Shown here in pieces: positions 19,239 to 27,940 of a DNA stretch of 64,000 nt (its first letter is position 1; the number at the start of each line of letters is the position of its first letter). A program made the position numbers and the translations under genes. The notes below the pieces were generated by a model that was not told the origin of the DNA, did not search any database, and worked only from the letters and a program-made list of their open reading frames with translations. The DNA comes from Candidatus Gastranaerophilales bacterium (GTDB lineage Bacteria; Cyanobacteriota; Vampirovibrionia; Gastranaerophilales; Gastranaerophilaceae). Location: positions 78,342-142,341 of the forward strand of contig CALUPU010000005.1 of the NCBI GenBank assembly GCA_944322725.1, written 5' to 3'.

Positions 19239-19847
19239 ATGAATTACATCTGGTTTTTGATAATTTTAATTTCCGTGATTTCTGCTGCTTATACAGGCAG
19301 AATAGATGCTGTAGTAAATTCTGTAATGACAGGCGCTCAAAAATCTATAGAGATTGGACTTTACCTTGCCGGTATAATGGCATTCTGGCTCGGAATTATG
19401 AAAATTGCGGAAAAATCAGGGCTGGTTTCTTCTATTGCAAGGCTGATTACTCCTGTTGCAAAAAAATTGTTCCCGGATGTGCCTGACAATGACCCTGTAA
19501 TAGGTGATATTGCTATGAACTTTACCGCAAATGCGTTCGGTCTGTCTAATGCAGCAACACCTATGGGTATTGAGGCAATGAAAAAGCTTCAAAAACTCAA
19601 TAAAGATAAGGAATCTGCGTCTAATGACATGTGCACCCTCCTTGCAATGAATACGGCAGGATGGCAGATTATTCCTGCGACAGTTATTGCTGTCTTGGTT
19701 TCGTGCGGTTCCAAAAATCCTGCGGAAATAGTGTTTCCGACATTGATTGTGACAACAATAGCTTTTATTTCAGCGATTATAGGGGTAAAGGTTCTTGAAC
19801 GTGTATGGACTCCTCAGACATTAAAAAAGGAGCCGCATAATGATTAA
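19239..19847 (+). CDS. spmA: Spore maturation protein A-like membrane protein
   Basis: A 202-residue protein with several membrane helices of the nucleoside-recognition (Gate) family. Recognisable SpmA blocks are IGLYLAGIMAFWLGIMKIAEKSGL, NFTANAFGLSNAATPMGIEAM and MCTLLAMNTAGWQIIPATVIAV. In Bacillus SpmA and SpmB affect spore core dehydration, but the pair is widespread in non-sporulating bacteria with unknown transport roles. AGGA lies very close to the ATG. It overlaps spmB by 8 nt. Confidence 0.87.
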   Translation: MNYIWFLIILISVISAAYTGRIDAVVNSVMTGAQKSIEIGLYLAGIMAFWLGIMKIAEKSGLVSSIARLITPVAKKLFPDVPDNDPVIGDIAMNFTANAFGLSNAATPMGIEAMKKLQKLNKDKESASNDMCTLLAMNTAGWQIIPATVIAVLVSCGSKNPAEIVFPTLIVTTIAFISAIIGVKVLERVWTPQTLKKEPHND

Positions 19848-20376
19848 GTCAATAATATATGCAATTTCTGCATGGCTCATACCCATCATTGTTCTCGGTT
19901 CGTTAGCGTGGGGGCTTGTAAAAAAAGTTCCTGTGTACGAAACATTTGTTGACGGTGCAAAAGACGGGCTTAAAGTCACAGTGAGCGTAGTACCGTATCT
20001 GATTGCAATTATTGTTGCAGTGTCCATGCTTCGTGCCTCGGGTGCAATAGAAATTGCACAACACCTGCTTTCCGGCTTGCTTGATTGGCTTAAAATTCCT
20101 GTTGATGTTCTGCCGGTTATGATAATACGCTCTCTTTCCGGCAGTGCTGCGCTCGGGCTGTTTTCGGAAATTGCACATAATTTCGGGCCGGATGCATATG
20201 TGACAAAACTTACTGCAATTATGGTAGGCAGTTCTGAGACAACATTTTATGTTCTTGCTGTTTATTTTGGCTCTGTAGGTGTGAAAAAATTTCGCCACGC
20301 TTTATGTGCGGGTCTATTTGCTGATATAATAGGAATAGCTGCTGCTGTTATTGTGGCAAGATGGCTGTTTTTGTAA
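19840..20376 (+). CDS. spmB: Spore maturation protein B-like membrane protein
   Basis: A 178-residue Gate-family membrane protein with helices at about residues 5-25, 47-68 and 150-175, and the SpmB blocks RSLSGSAALGLFSEI and MVGSSETTFYVLAVYFGSVGV. It is coupled to spmA by overlap, with AAGGAGCCGCATA before the ATG. The two probably form one complex. No sporulation genes are seen anywhere in the window. Confidence 0.87.
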   Translation: MIKSIIYAISAWLIPIIVLGSLAWGLVKKVPVYETFVDGAKDGLKVTVSVVPYLIAIIVAVSMLRASGAIEIAQHLLSGLLDWLKIPVDVLPVMIIRSLSGSAALGLFSEIAHNFGPDAYVTKLTAIMVGSSETTFYVLAVYFGSVGVKKFRHALCAGLFADIIGIAAAVIVARWLFL

Positions 20377-20392
20377 ATTAAGGGTAATAAGA

Positions 20393-21193
20393 ATGCTGAA
20401 AAAAACAATAATATGTTTGTTAATGATGTCGGTCTTTGTTCTTGCGGGGTGTAAGAAGCAGGAGGAAAAGAAAGATACTCTCTCTGAAATTAAAAAGCGG
20501 GGAGAACTTGTTGTCGGTGTTAAATATGATTCTAAACCCTTTGGCTTTGTTGAAGATGGTAAGCTTCAGGGCTATGACATTGATATTGCCCACCTTATTG
20601 CAAAGCGTATTCTGGGTAATGAGCGGTTAGTTAGATTTGTAGAAGTAAATTCGTCTGACAGAATATCAAAACTCAACTCCGGCGAAGTTGACATGGTTAT
20701 TGCAACAATGACTATTAATCCCAAAAGAGCTGAGGTTGTGGATTTCTCGCTGCCTTATTACTATACAGGACAGGCTGTCATGGTAAGAAAAGGTACTGCA
20801 ATAAAGACCGTTGGAGACCTTAACAACAGACGGGTAATAATCGTACTCGGTACAACAAGTGAAAACAATATTCGTTATCTTGCTCCCGAGGTTATATTGC
20901 AGGGCTATCGCACTTATCAGGACGGTTTTCAGGCGTTTCTTGACAGGCGCGCAGAGGCTATGACCTCTGATGACAGTATCCTTGCAGGGTTTGTGATGGA
21001 TCATCCCGAGTTTATGATTCTGCCTCAAAGATATTCTCAAGACGGCTACGGCATTGCTTTTAGAAAAGAACCTCAGAGTGCATCTTTAAAAATAGAGGTT
21101 AACAACGCAATCGGTGAATTAAGAAGAAAAGGACACTTGAATTATCTAAAAGGACAGTGGATTCCTGCTTCCAGCGGTAATTTTAAAAAGTAA
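20393..21193 (+). CDS. Amino-acid ABC transporter substrate-binding lipoprotein
   Basis: A 266-residue extracytoplasmic solute-binding protein of family 3. The lipobox VLAGC (Cys near residue 20) marks it as a lipoprotein. Family blocks are GELVVGVKYDSKPFGFVEDGKLQGYDIDIAHLIAKRI, SGEVDMVIATMTINPKRAEVVDFSLPYYYTGQAVMV and YGIAFRK. Polar amino acids such as Gln, Glu or Lys are likely ligands. ATG 20393 is chosen because it starts the signal peptide and has AAGGG upstream; an earlier in-frame ATG lies inside spmB. No permease or ATPase is adjacent. Confidence 0.88.
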   Translation: MLKKTIICLLMMSVFVLAGCKKQEEKKDTLSEIKKRGELVVGVKYDSKPFGFVEDGKLQGYDIDIAHLIAKRILGNERLVRFVEVNSSDRISKLNSGEVDMVIATMTINPKRAEVVDFSLPYYYTGQAVMVRKGTAIKTVGDLNNRRVIIVLGTTSENNIRYLAPEVILQGYRTYQDGFQAFLDRRAEAMTSDDSILAGFVMDHPEFMILPQRYSQDGYGIAFRKEPQSASLKIEVNNAIGELRRKGHLNYLKGQWIPASSGNFKK

Positions 21194-21197
21194 CTCT

Positions 21198-22580
21198 TTA
21201 CTTGCAAATCTGATTAATAACGCTTTCTACCGTGTGTGAAAGTGCCTTGTTGATGCGCAGTTCATCTTTTATCTTATCGTATGAATACAAAATCGTTGTG
21301 TGTTTTTTTTCAAAATATTCGCCGATTGCAGGAAAACTCTGCTTGGTCAGTTCTCTGCACAGGTATATCGAAACCTGCCTTGCTTCTGACACCTTGGCAC
21401 TGCGTCCCGAGCCTTTGATTTCTTTTGTAGAAATATTGTAATAGGATGCAACTTCATCCACTATTCCGTCAAAAGTGTAGCTTTTCTCTTTTTCGTTGTA
21501 ATTTATGATTTTTTTGACATTATCCAGTGTTAACGGCATTTCATTGATACTTGCGTATGCGGTTACGCGGTTAAATGCACCTTCCAGTTCTCTGATGTTA
21601 TTTGCATAGATAGTTGCAAGAAACTCTATTATGTTCTTTGGCACTTCAATTGCAGAATCCTGTGCAAGATTGGACAAAATTGCCATCCTTGTTTCGATGT
21701 CCGGTATTTGTATATCAGCCATCAAACCCCATTCAAAACGGCTTATCAGCCTGTCAGAAAGCGAAGGAATTTCTTTTGGCGTTCTGTCAGAGGTTATAAC
21801 AATCTGTTTGCCTGCGCCGTGCAGGGTGTTGAATGTGTTGAAAACTTCTTCTTCCGTTCTTGTTTTGCCTGCTATAAGCTGGATATCGTCAATCAATAGC
21901 ACATCGACTTCGCGGTATTTCTTGCGAAAGCTGTTCATTTTTTTTGTCTTTTCATCCCCTCTGGCAAGTGCATTTACAACATCGTTTACAAATTCTTCCG
22001 CTGAAATAAAAAGAACCTTCAAGTCAGAGCGATTTTTTATAATATAGTGCCCTATAGCTTGCATTATGTGTGTTTTGCCAAGCCCCGGACCGCCGTATAT
22101 ATATAGCGGGTTATATTTCGTACCCGGTTTTTGCGCAACTGTCTGTGCCGCAACATAGGCGAGTTTGTTGTTTGAGCCTACAACAAAGTTTTCAAACTTG
22201 TATTTCAAATTCAAATTAGACGACTGCATTTGTGTAAGGCTGTCATACTTGGGCTTTTGCGGTTCACTAGAATCCTGTGAAACGGTTTTTGATTTTGATT
22301 TTTTTGAGATTTTCTTTGACAACTCTTCGTCAAAAAGTATTTTAACTTCCAAATCCCTGCCGGTAGCTTTTTTTACCGCTTGAGACATTTCCGTATAATG
22401 GTTTTTTCTTAAAAGATTTGAGGCAAAAGCCTGACCTGTATGCAGCACAAAACAGTTTTCATCAAAATACTGCGGTTCCAATGGCAGAATCCACGTTGAA
22501 TAGGTAGATTCCGAGACATGCTTTTGCAAGTCTTCAAGAACCGCATTCCAAACTTCAATGATATTGTTTTCCTGACTCAT
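21198..22580 (-). CDS. dnaA: Chromosomal replication initiator DnaA
   Basis: A 460-residue AAA+ initiator. Domain I (residues 1-85: VWNAVLEDLQKHVSESTYSTWILPL), a short Ser/Lys-rich domain II, domain III with Walker A GGPGLGKT (163-170) and Walker B LLIDD (228-232), and domain IV with the box-binding signature ARQVSIYLCRELTKQSFPAIGEYFEKKHTTILYSY. No Shine-Dalgarno precedes the ATG; TAATAT lies 7 nt upstream and may be the -10 of a leaderless transcript. dnaN is not next to it, and no cluster of DnaA boxes flanks it. Confidence 0.96.
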   Translation of the reverse strand: MSQENNIIEVWNAVLEDLQKHVSESTYSTWILPLEPQYFDENCFVLHTGQAFASNLLRKNHYTEMSQAVKKATGRDLEVKILFDEELSKKISKKSKSKTVSQDSSEPQKPKYDSLTQMQSSNLNLKYKFENFVVGSNNKLAYVAAQTVAQKPGTKYNPLYIYGGPGLGKTHIMQAIGHYIIKNRSDLKVLFISAEEFVNDVVNALARGDEKTKKMNSFRKKYREVDVLLIDDIQLIAGKTRTEEEVFNTFNTLHGAGKQIVITSDRTPKEIPSLSDRLISRFEWGLMADIQIPDIETRMAILSNLAQDSAIEVPKNIIEFLATIYANNIRELEGAFNRVTAYASINEMPLTLDNVKKIINYNEKEKSYTFDGIVDEVASYYNISTKEIKGSGRSAKVSEARQVSIYLCRELTKQSFPAIGEYFEKKHTTILYSYDKIKDELRINKALSHTVESVINQICK

Positions 22581-22636
22581 AGATTTTATATTACAACAAA
22601 AACAAATACCATGTTACAGGCTTATGAAAAAGCAAT

Positions 22637-23002
22637 TTAGCGGCAAATTCTCAATTTTCTTGCAAAACCTTCGCCAAAGTCAGTGTAATTGCGTTTTGCT
22701 CGTTTAATTTCAATCTCAACATTATCGAGTTTTAGAAGTTCTATTTGTTCTTTTATTCGAGAATCTTTGACATACCATTTAATCTTTCCTTTGCAGTATT
22801 TTGCATAATGGAAAGTTGATGCCAGAACACAAACCTTTAGAGCATCTATCAAGTTTAAACCGGAAACATCTATATTTAGAAACGGGCAATGATTTCTGGA
22901 GATATAGTCTTTTGCCTCATTTATTGCCTCAAAAATGTTTGAATGATAATTACCGACTTTTAAAAAGGCTTCTTGTCCGTATAATGAGTCTGTTGTTGTC
23001 AT
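22637..23002 (-). CDS. Small protein with STAS-like pattern
   Basis: I start this at ATG 23002 (MTTTDSLYG), with AGGA 5 nt upstream, giving 121 residues. The central part, FLNIDVSGLNLIDALKVCVLASTFHYAKYCKGKIKWYV, resembles an anti-sigma-antagonist (STAS) strand-helix-strand unit: a beta strand ending in an Asp/Ser turn, a helix, then a strand. The tail is basic. It lies directly upstream of dnaA on the same strand, separated by 56 nt. Function is not established. Confidence 0.6.
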   Translation of the reverse strand: MTTTDSLYGQEAFLKVGNYHSNIFEAINEAKDYISRNHCPFLNIDVSGLNLIDALKVCVLASTFHYAKYCKGKIKWYVKDSRIKEQIELLKLDNVEIEIKRAKRNYTDFGEGFARKLRICR

Positions 23003-23166
23003 AAATTCCTGATTCTCTGTTATTATATGTGTCTTCTTCTGTTTTGTGTTGGGAAACCAAGCTGTTTTTTGGAGAATAATCAGCAAGCTTACATATAATA
23101 TAACGAGACTTTTTTTCAAAAATTAAGCCGATAAACAAAAACTACATCTTTCGTATGACAATCAAT

Positions 23167-24237
23167 CTATGCTTGAATTTGAAGCGGTATTTTGTGCTCA
23201 ATCTCTGTCATAACTTCGTTTATCGTAATATCTTTTATACATTGATAATCACGTTTACATTTTTTCTTTAATCCGCAGGGCTGGCAAGGCAAATCTGTTT
23301 TTATAACAACATTATCTTTTCCGTAGGCTTTCCATTTTTCAGTATTCATAGGACCGTAAATACCAATAACCGGTACATTGACAGACGCTGCTATGTGAAG
23401 GTTTCCGCTGTCACAGCCCGCAATAAGGTCACATTGCTTTGTAAATGCAAGCGTTTTTCTAAGATTAAAACAACCGCAGAAGTTAACCGGAGGAATTTTT
23501 AATTCTTCTTTAATAGATGACATTATTTCTTCATAAGTTTGAGAATCGTTTTTTGTACCGTTAAAAACAACCTGTACGCCGTAGTCGTTGCTTAAGCGGG
23601 TGATTACCTCTGCCCATTTGTCTTTTGCCCATTCTTTTTTGCGGTTTCCGCTTGTTGCATGGATAATGACTTTTTTTGTACTGCTGTCAGGGTTAACATT
23701 GTTAATTCGCATGATCTTTTTAACTTCTTCCTCTTCTTCGGGTGTAACCCAGTTTTCGAGGTAGTTGTCTTTAACTTCAATGCCGTCTGCTTTTAAAACA
23801 TCGAGAAAACAATTGATTTCGTGTTTGTTTTCTTCATAATGAACGGATTTTGTAAGCAGTAATCTTCTGCATTCCGTGTCAAAACCTATTCGTTCTTTTA
23901 TACCTGCAGCAAAAGCCAGAAACGCACTCGATAAAGAACGTTTCAGCACATATACTTTGTCGTACTTTTGTTCCCGCAGAATTTTTACATAACTCCAGAA
24001 AGTCTTTTTCTGCTGACCGTCTTTGTTTTCGTAGCGGTGTTTTTTTGTTGTGTCAAAGTAAATGAAATTGTCCACATAAGGACATTTATCAATGATTTCG
24101 CCTGATACCGGCGCAACCATGAGGTCTATTTGTGCGTCGGGATATGCGTATCTGAGATTTCTTAAAAACGGTACCGTAAGTACAGTATCGCCTATGAATC
24201 TGTATCTCATAACAAGGATTTTTGTTTTTTTATTCAT
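23167..24237 (-). CDS. Glycosyltransferase family 9 (heptosyltransferase-like)
   Basis: A 356-residue GT-B glycosyltransferase related to WaaF/WaaC, which add heptose to lipid A core. Visible blocks: KTKILVMRYRFIGDTVLTVPFLRNLRYAYPDAQIDLMV at the N-terminus, and the donor-binding CDLIAGCDSGNLHIAASVNVPVIGIYGPMNTEKWKAYG. Near the C-terminus CQPCGLKKKCKRDYQCIKDI is the Cys-rich motif common in this family. It overlaps lpxK by 8 nt, supporting a role in LPS assembly. Sugar specificity cannot be read from sequence. Confidence 0.86.
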   Translation of the reverse strand: MNKKTKILVMRYRFIGDTVLTVPFLRNLRYAYPDAQIDLMVAPVSGEIIDKCPYVDNFIYFDTTKKHRYENKDGQQKKTFWSYVKILREQKYDKVYVLKRSLSSAFLAFAAGIKERIGFDTECRRLLLTKSVHYEENKHEINCFLDVLKADGIEVKDNYLENWVTPEEEEEVKKIMRINNVNPDSSTKKVIIHATSGNRKKEWAKDKWAEVITRLSNDYGVQVVFNGTKNDSQTYEEIMSSIKEELKIPPVNFCGCFNLRKTLAFTKQCDLIAGCDSGNLHIAASVNVPVIGIYGPMNTEKWKAYGKDNVVIKTDLPCQPCGLKKKCKRDYQCIKDITINEVMTEIEHKIPLQIQA

Positions 24238-25297
24238 CCAATAGACCTTTCAAATCCAGTACGGGCTTTAATTTTAAAGCAAAAATTTCGCCGTCTTTAT
24301 CAATTATTTCTCTTAATTTCACAGCGTCTTTTTCCGTTGTTATCATGTATTTTGCATCATATTGTTTCATGAGTGCACGCAATTCTTCAATGTCCTGTTT
24401 TGTATAAATGTGGTGGTCGGGAAAATCCTTTGTCGCCAGCACATCATAGCGCCTCAGGTATTTGTAAAACTGCTCAGGCTGAGCAATTGCGCTAAAAGCA
24501 ATTACCGGCTGTGTGTCGTCGATTGAGAGGTCTGTATTTTTAATGTCGTACACTTCATCAGGCAGCATGGTGCACACAAAAGAAGGTATACTGTATTTTT
24601 TCTTGAGAAATCTGGCAAAAGTTTTTGCTTTTTTGTCGTTAAAGTTTTTGTTAACAACGATTATCCTGTCAGCACGTTTGATTTCCGATACAGGTTCTCT
24701 AAGTGCCCCTAGCGGCAGTACACATCCGTTTGAGAATTGTTTTTCACTGTCTACAACTACAATGTTGAGGTCTCTGCCTAGTTTCTGGTGCTGGAATCCG
24801 TCATCCAGAATCAGCTTTGTGCAGTGAAGAGTATTCTTTGCAAACTTTGCTGCTTTTACTCTGCTTGCACAGGTAAGGACTGCTGTTTTGGGGCAGTGTT
24901 TCGCTAGCCAGACAGGCTCGTCTCCTGCCTCCTGTGCGCCAAAGTTTATACTCATTCCATCTGATACGATGTTAACTTCTTTATTCGGAAGCTTTCCTCC
25001 GTAACCCCGTGAGAGTATTGCGGGATAGTCGCCTTTTTTACTGAAGTAGTTTGCTATTTCGGCTGTTATCGGGGTTTTACCTGTACCTCCCGTTGTCAGG
25101 TTCCCGACAGAGATTGTATATGTATGCGGTCTGTAGGTTTTCAGGATATTTTTTTTGTATAAAAAATTTCTTGTTTTAACAGCACACAGATAAAGCAAGG
25201 AAGGTAATGCAAGGATAATGTATGCCAATCCGGCGGCAAAACCTTCCAAAAAGGTAAAATCTTTTTTATAATGCAATTCCGTTAAAAATACCTTCAT
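24230..25297 (-). CDS. lpxK: Tetraacyldisaccharide 4'-kinase
   Basis: Phosphorylates the lipid A precursor at the 4' position on the inner membrane. The 355-residue protein has an N-terminal membrane segment, the P-loop VGNLTTGGTGKTP (around residues 63-75), SRGYGG, the DDGFQHQKLGRDLNIVVVD block and LREP. With the glycosyltransferase it shows that the cell has lipid A and hence an outer membrane. It is the first gene of a two-gene operon. Confidence 0.93.
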   Translation of the reverse strand: MKVFLTELHYKKDFTFLEGFAAGLAYIILALPSLLYLCAVKTRNFLYKKNILKTYRPHTYTISVGNLTTGGTGKTPITAEIANYFSKKGDYPAILSRGYGGKLPNKEVNIVSDGMSINFGAQEAGDEPVWLAKHCPKTAVLTCASRVKAAKFAKNTLHCTKLILDDGFQHQKLGRDLNIVVVDSEKQFSNGCVLPLGALREPVSEIKRADRIIVVNKNFNDKKAKTFARFLKKKYSIPSFVCTMLPDEVYDIKNTDLSIDDTQPVIAFSAIAQPEQFYKYLRRYDVLATKDFPDHHIYTKQDIEELRALMKQYDAKYMITTEKDAVKLREIIDKDGEIFALKLKPVLDLKGLLDE

Positions 25298-25411
25298 AAC
25301 AAGATTTTATAATAAACGATGTTTCTTGTCATTTTGTACACATTTTGTAGATAAATATATCGACTTTTTGTTAATTGAATTATAATAATTGTAAGAGAGA
25401 AAGGAGTATTT

Positions 25412-26269
25412 ATGAAAAAGATTTTAGGTCTCTTATTATTTGGTGCATTGCTTGCATTTGCTTCCGCTAATGTGTTTGCAGCATCGTACAATACATCTAC
25501 AAACTGGTTTGATTCCAAAAATGTCAGCCACTTAAACACTATAGGACAGAACATTATCAAGGCTAATAAAATGCCTACTACAGTTACTTTCAAAGTAACT
25601 GATAATGAAAATATGAATACTGATATTGCTGCGACAACTCAGTATGTTTATATTTATTCAGGCGACTTAAAATATGTGGAAAATGACAATGAACTTGCTG
25701 CTGTTGTTGCGCATGAAATAGGACATCTTGTAAACGGTCACAATGCAAAATCTTCAATTTTGAACAACGCAATATCTTCTATCAATCCTTCTACAACTAC
25801 AGAAAAAGGTGCTGCTACTGTCAGCCTTTTGAAAACTATTTCTTCAAATAAGGTAAGCAAAGAAAACGATAAAGAGGCTGATATTACTGCAGTAGATCTG
25901 CTTTCTACAGCAAAATATAATCCGCTTGCATTGATTTCGGTTGTTTACAAGGCAGATGCGGCAGTATCCGGCGGTCTTCTTGATTCAAATCTTTCATGCG
26001 AAGAAAGAATCATGAATATCTATGATTATGCTAACTATAACTATCCTGCGACAGTTAAGGCTAATTACAAAACAGATTCTTATCAGAAAGCGTTAAATTT
26101 AATTTATGCAAATCTTAAGATAAGAAATGCTGATTCCAAAAAACTCGCAAAAGCTAAAAAGGAACAGGAAAAACTTAAAAAAGATAAGTTGAAAAGAGTA
26201 AGAAACATGGCAAAATCCACTAATCCATGGAGTTCTGCTTACAGCTTGATTCAGGTATCAGGCAACTAA
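25412..26269 (+). CDS. Secreted M48-family metalloprotease
   Basis: A 285-residue protein with a signal peptide (1-23, ending VFAAS). The zinc motif HEIGH is at 101-105 after ENDNELAAVVA, and the third ligand is in NDKEADITAVDLL. The tail is Lys-rich (KLAKAKKEQEKLKKDKLKRVRN). Such proteases (BepA/LoiP type) act in the periplasm on misfolded envelope proteins. AAAGGAG precedes the ATG. The gene stands alone, diverging from lpxK. Confidence 0.88.
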   Translation: MKKILGLLLFGALLAFASANVFAASYNTSTNWFDSKNVSHLNTIGQNIIKANKMPTTVTFKVTDNENMNTDIAATTQYVYIYSGDLKYVENDNELAAVVAHEIGHLVNGHNAKSSILNNAISSINPSTTTEKGAATVSLLKTISSNKVSKENDKEADITAVDLLSTAKYNPLALISVVYKADAAVSGGLLDSNLSCEERIMNIYDYANYNYPATVKANYKTDSYQKALNLIYANLKIRNADSKKLAKAKKEQEKLKKDKLKRVRNMAKSTNPWSSAYSLIQVSGN

Positions 26270-26296
26270 AACGTGAATCATAACATAAAATTAAGG

Positions 26297-26352
26297 TCAG
26301 AGTTTAAATTAACGGATAATTTTATCTTTAATCTGAACTCTGATTTTATTTT
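26297..26352 (+). terminator. Terminator after the M48 protease
   Basis: TCAGAGTT (26297-26304) pairs with AACTCTGA (26336-26343), with partial pairing of the inner TAAATTAA region, followed by a T-rich stretch. Confidence 0.7.
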
Positions 26353-26442
26353 GTAAAATATTCGTTGTTCTGTGAACTTTTTGGTTATTTTTTCGTTGTA
26401 TAATATGTGTATTAATAAATTGTTAATTAAGGAGAGAGTTTA

Positions 26443-26916
26443 ATGAAAAAAATAATATCTTTACTCGGTGTATTTGTTCTTGCAGGAGGTCTGCTTGCCG
26501 CTCAAGCAGCCACTCCGGAGGAAGCACTTGCTTTTTTGAACAAATATATTAATGCAGCAAACACATACAGTGATACAATAACACAGTATTATGCTCCGGA
26601 TGCAAAGATTATCAGAGAAGGCTATAATACTTCAGGAAAAAAAGTAAGCGTTGTTGTTGGTACGAAACAGTATTTTAACCAATTAAGAATCGGACAGAAT
26701 CTGGCAAAAATTAATAAATACAAAAACACCTATACACAAAGAAAAATTACCAAAGTCGGCAATGATTACAAAATCACCTGCATAAGAACAGCGTCTACGG
26801 GTAAAGATACATTTCCTTCATACTTTATAATCGGTCCTGACGCAAACGGAAAACTGAAAATAAAAGAAGAAATGACAACAACAAAACAACAGTCAATTCT
26901 AAAACACGGTAAGTAA
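26443..26916 (+). CDS. Secreted protein, NTF2/SnoaL-like shape
   Basis: A 157-residue protein with a signal peptide (1-22, ending AQAAT). The mature part starts with a helix (PEEALAFLNKYINAANTYSDTI), then YYAPDAKIIREGY, and alternates strands. This is the pattern of small NTF2/SnoaL-like cone folds, so it may bind a small ligand. No catalytic site is apparent. SD AAGGAGAGAG. TATAAT at 26399-26404 is a likely -10. Confidence 0.65.
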   Translation: MKKIISLLGVFVLAGGLLAAQAATPEEALAFLNKYINAANTYSDTITQYYAPDAKIIREGYNTSGKKVSVVVGTKQYFNQLRIGQNLAKINKYKNTYTQRKITKVGNDYKITCIRTASTGKDTFPSYFIIGPDANGKLKIKEEMTTTKQQSILKHGK

Positions 26917-27888
26917 TTATTTACACAAATAACATTTTGCATAATGAGAGTCTGAAATTTTTATAATTTCAGGCTCAATTTGAGTGCAGATTTCCATTGC
27001 ATACGGGCAGCGTGTGTGGAATTTGCAGGCATGAGGCGGATTCTTTGGTGAAGGAAGGTCTCCCGTAAGTTTAATCTCTCCTGTGGTTTTTTCGTGTATC
27101 GAAGGTACTGCAGAAATAAGCGCCTGTGTATAAGGATGCCTCGGGTTGTCAAAGAGTTCTTCTGCTTTTGCAGTTTCTACAATATCACCGAGATACATTA
27201 CCGCAATCCTGTCGGAAAGATACTTTACAACCCCCAGGTCATGAGAAATAAAAAGAATCGTAAGATTTAATTTTTCTTTTAAATCTTTTAAAAGAGTTAT
27301 TATCTGTGCTTGAATGCTTACATCAAGAGCCGAAACCGGCTCATCTGCAACAAGAAATTCCGGTTTTAAAATCAAAGCTCTTGCTATTGCAATTCTCTGT
27401 CTTTGTCCGCCAGAGAATTCGTGCGGATATCTTTTTAAATCCTCTTCATTTAACCCTACAAGATTAATGATTTCATGTATACGTGTATTGATTTCATTTT
27501 TATCTCTAATTCCGTGAACAACAAGAGGCTCTCGCAAAAGTGCGTATATTGTCATTCTCGGGTCAAGACTTGAGTATGGGTTTTGAAAAATCATTTGAGC
27601 TTTTTTTCTGAATTTTTTCAATTCACGTTTGTTTAGTTCAGGTATGTTTTCATTTTCGTAAAAAACATAACCTTCAGGATTAATCAGCCTTAAAACAGCC
27701 TTGCCTAAAGTAGATTTACCGCAGCCTGATTCACCGACAAGCCCGAGAATTTCTCCTTTGTATATATCAAGGTTAATCCCGTTTAAAGCGCGCAAATATT
27801 CATTTGACTTGCCCAGCATACCTGAGTTGATAGGGTAATACATATTCAAATCTTTTATTTCTATAAGTTTTTCCGGAGTTTTTTGCAT
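26917..27888 (-). CDS. Oligopeptide/dipeptide ABC transporter ATPase (OppF/DppF type)
   Basis: A 323-residue ATPase with Walker A GESGCGKST, the Q-loop MIFQNPYSSLDPRMTI, signature HEFSGGQRQRIAIARAL, Walker B LVADEPVSALD, and the C-terminal Opp/Dpp extension HPYTQALISAVP plus the Cys-rich HACKFHTRCPYAMEICTQ typical of OppF/DppF. No binding protein, permease or OppD is nearby, so it must pair with parts encoded elsewhere. No SD; the -10 at 27895-27900 ends 6 nt before the ATG. Confidence 0.9.
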   Translation of the reverse strand: MQKTPEKLIEIKDLNMYYPINSGMLGKSNEYLRALNGINLDIYKGEILGLVGESGCGKSTLGKAVLRLINPEGYVFYENENIPELNKRELKKFRKKAQMIFQNPYSSLDPRMTIYALLREPLVVHGIRDKNEINTRIHEIINLVGLNEEDLKRYPHEFSGGQRQRIAIARALILKPEFLVADEPVSALDVSIQAQIITLLKDLKEKLNLTILFISHDLGVVKYLSDRIAVMYLGDIVETAKAEELFDNPRHPYTQALISAVPSIHEKTTGEIKLTGDLPSPKNPPHACKFHTRCPYAMEICTQIEPEIIKISDSHYAKCYLCK

Positions 27889-27894
27889 AAAAAT

Positions 27895-27900
27895 ATTATA
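27895..27900 (-). promoter_or_regulatory. -10 box, leaderless arrangement (OppF-type gene)
   Basis: TATAAT on the minus strand with 6 nt between it and the start codon, so transcription should begin at or next to the ATG. No Shine-Dalgarno is present. Confidence 0.5.
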
Positions 27901-27940
27901 ACTTTTAATTGAAAATTTTTATATATTCTAAAAGGTTAGC

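Noticed and set aside
22581..23166. Replication origin next to dnaA
   Set aside because: No DnaA-box cluster or AT-rich repeats lie on either side of dnaA, and dnaN is absent.
25294..25593. Minus-strand frame of 99 residues over the start of the M48 gene
   Set aside because: It overlaps a clear protease with a signal peptide and SD, and has no recognisable feature.
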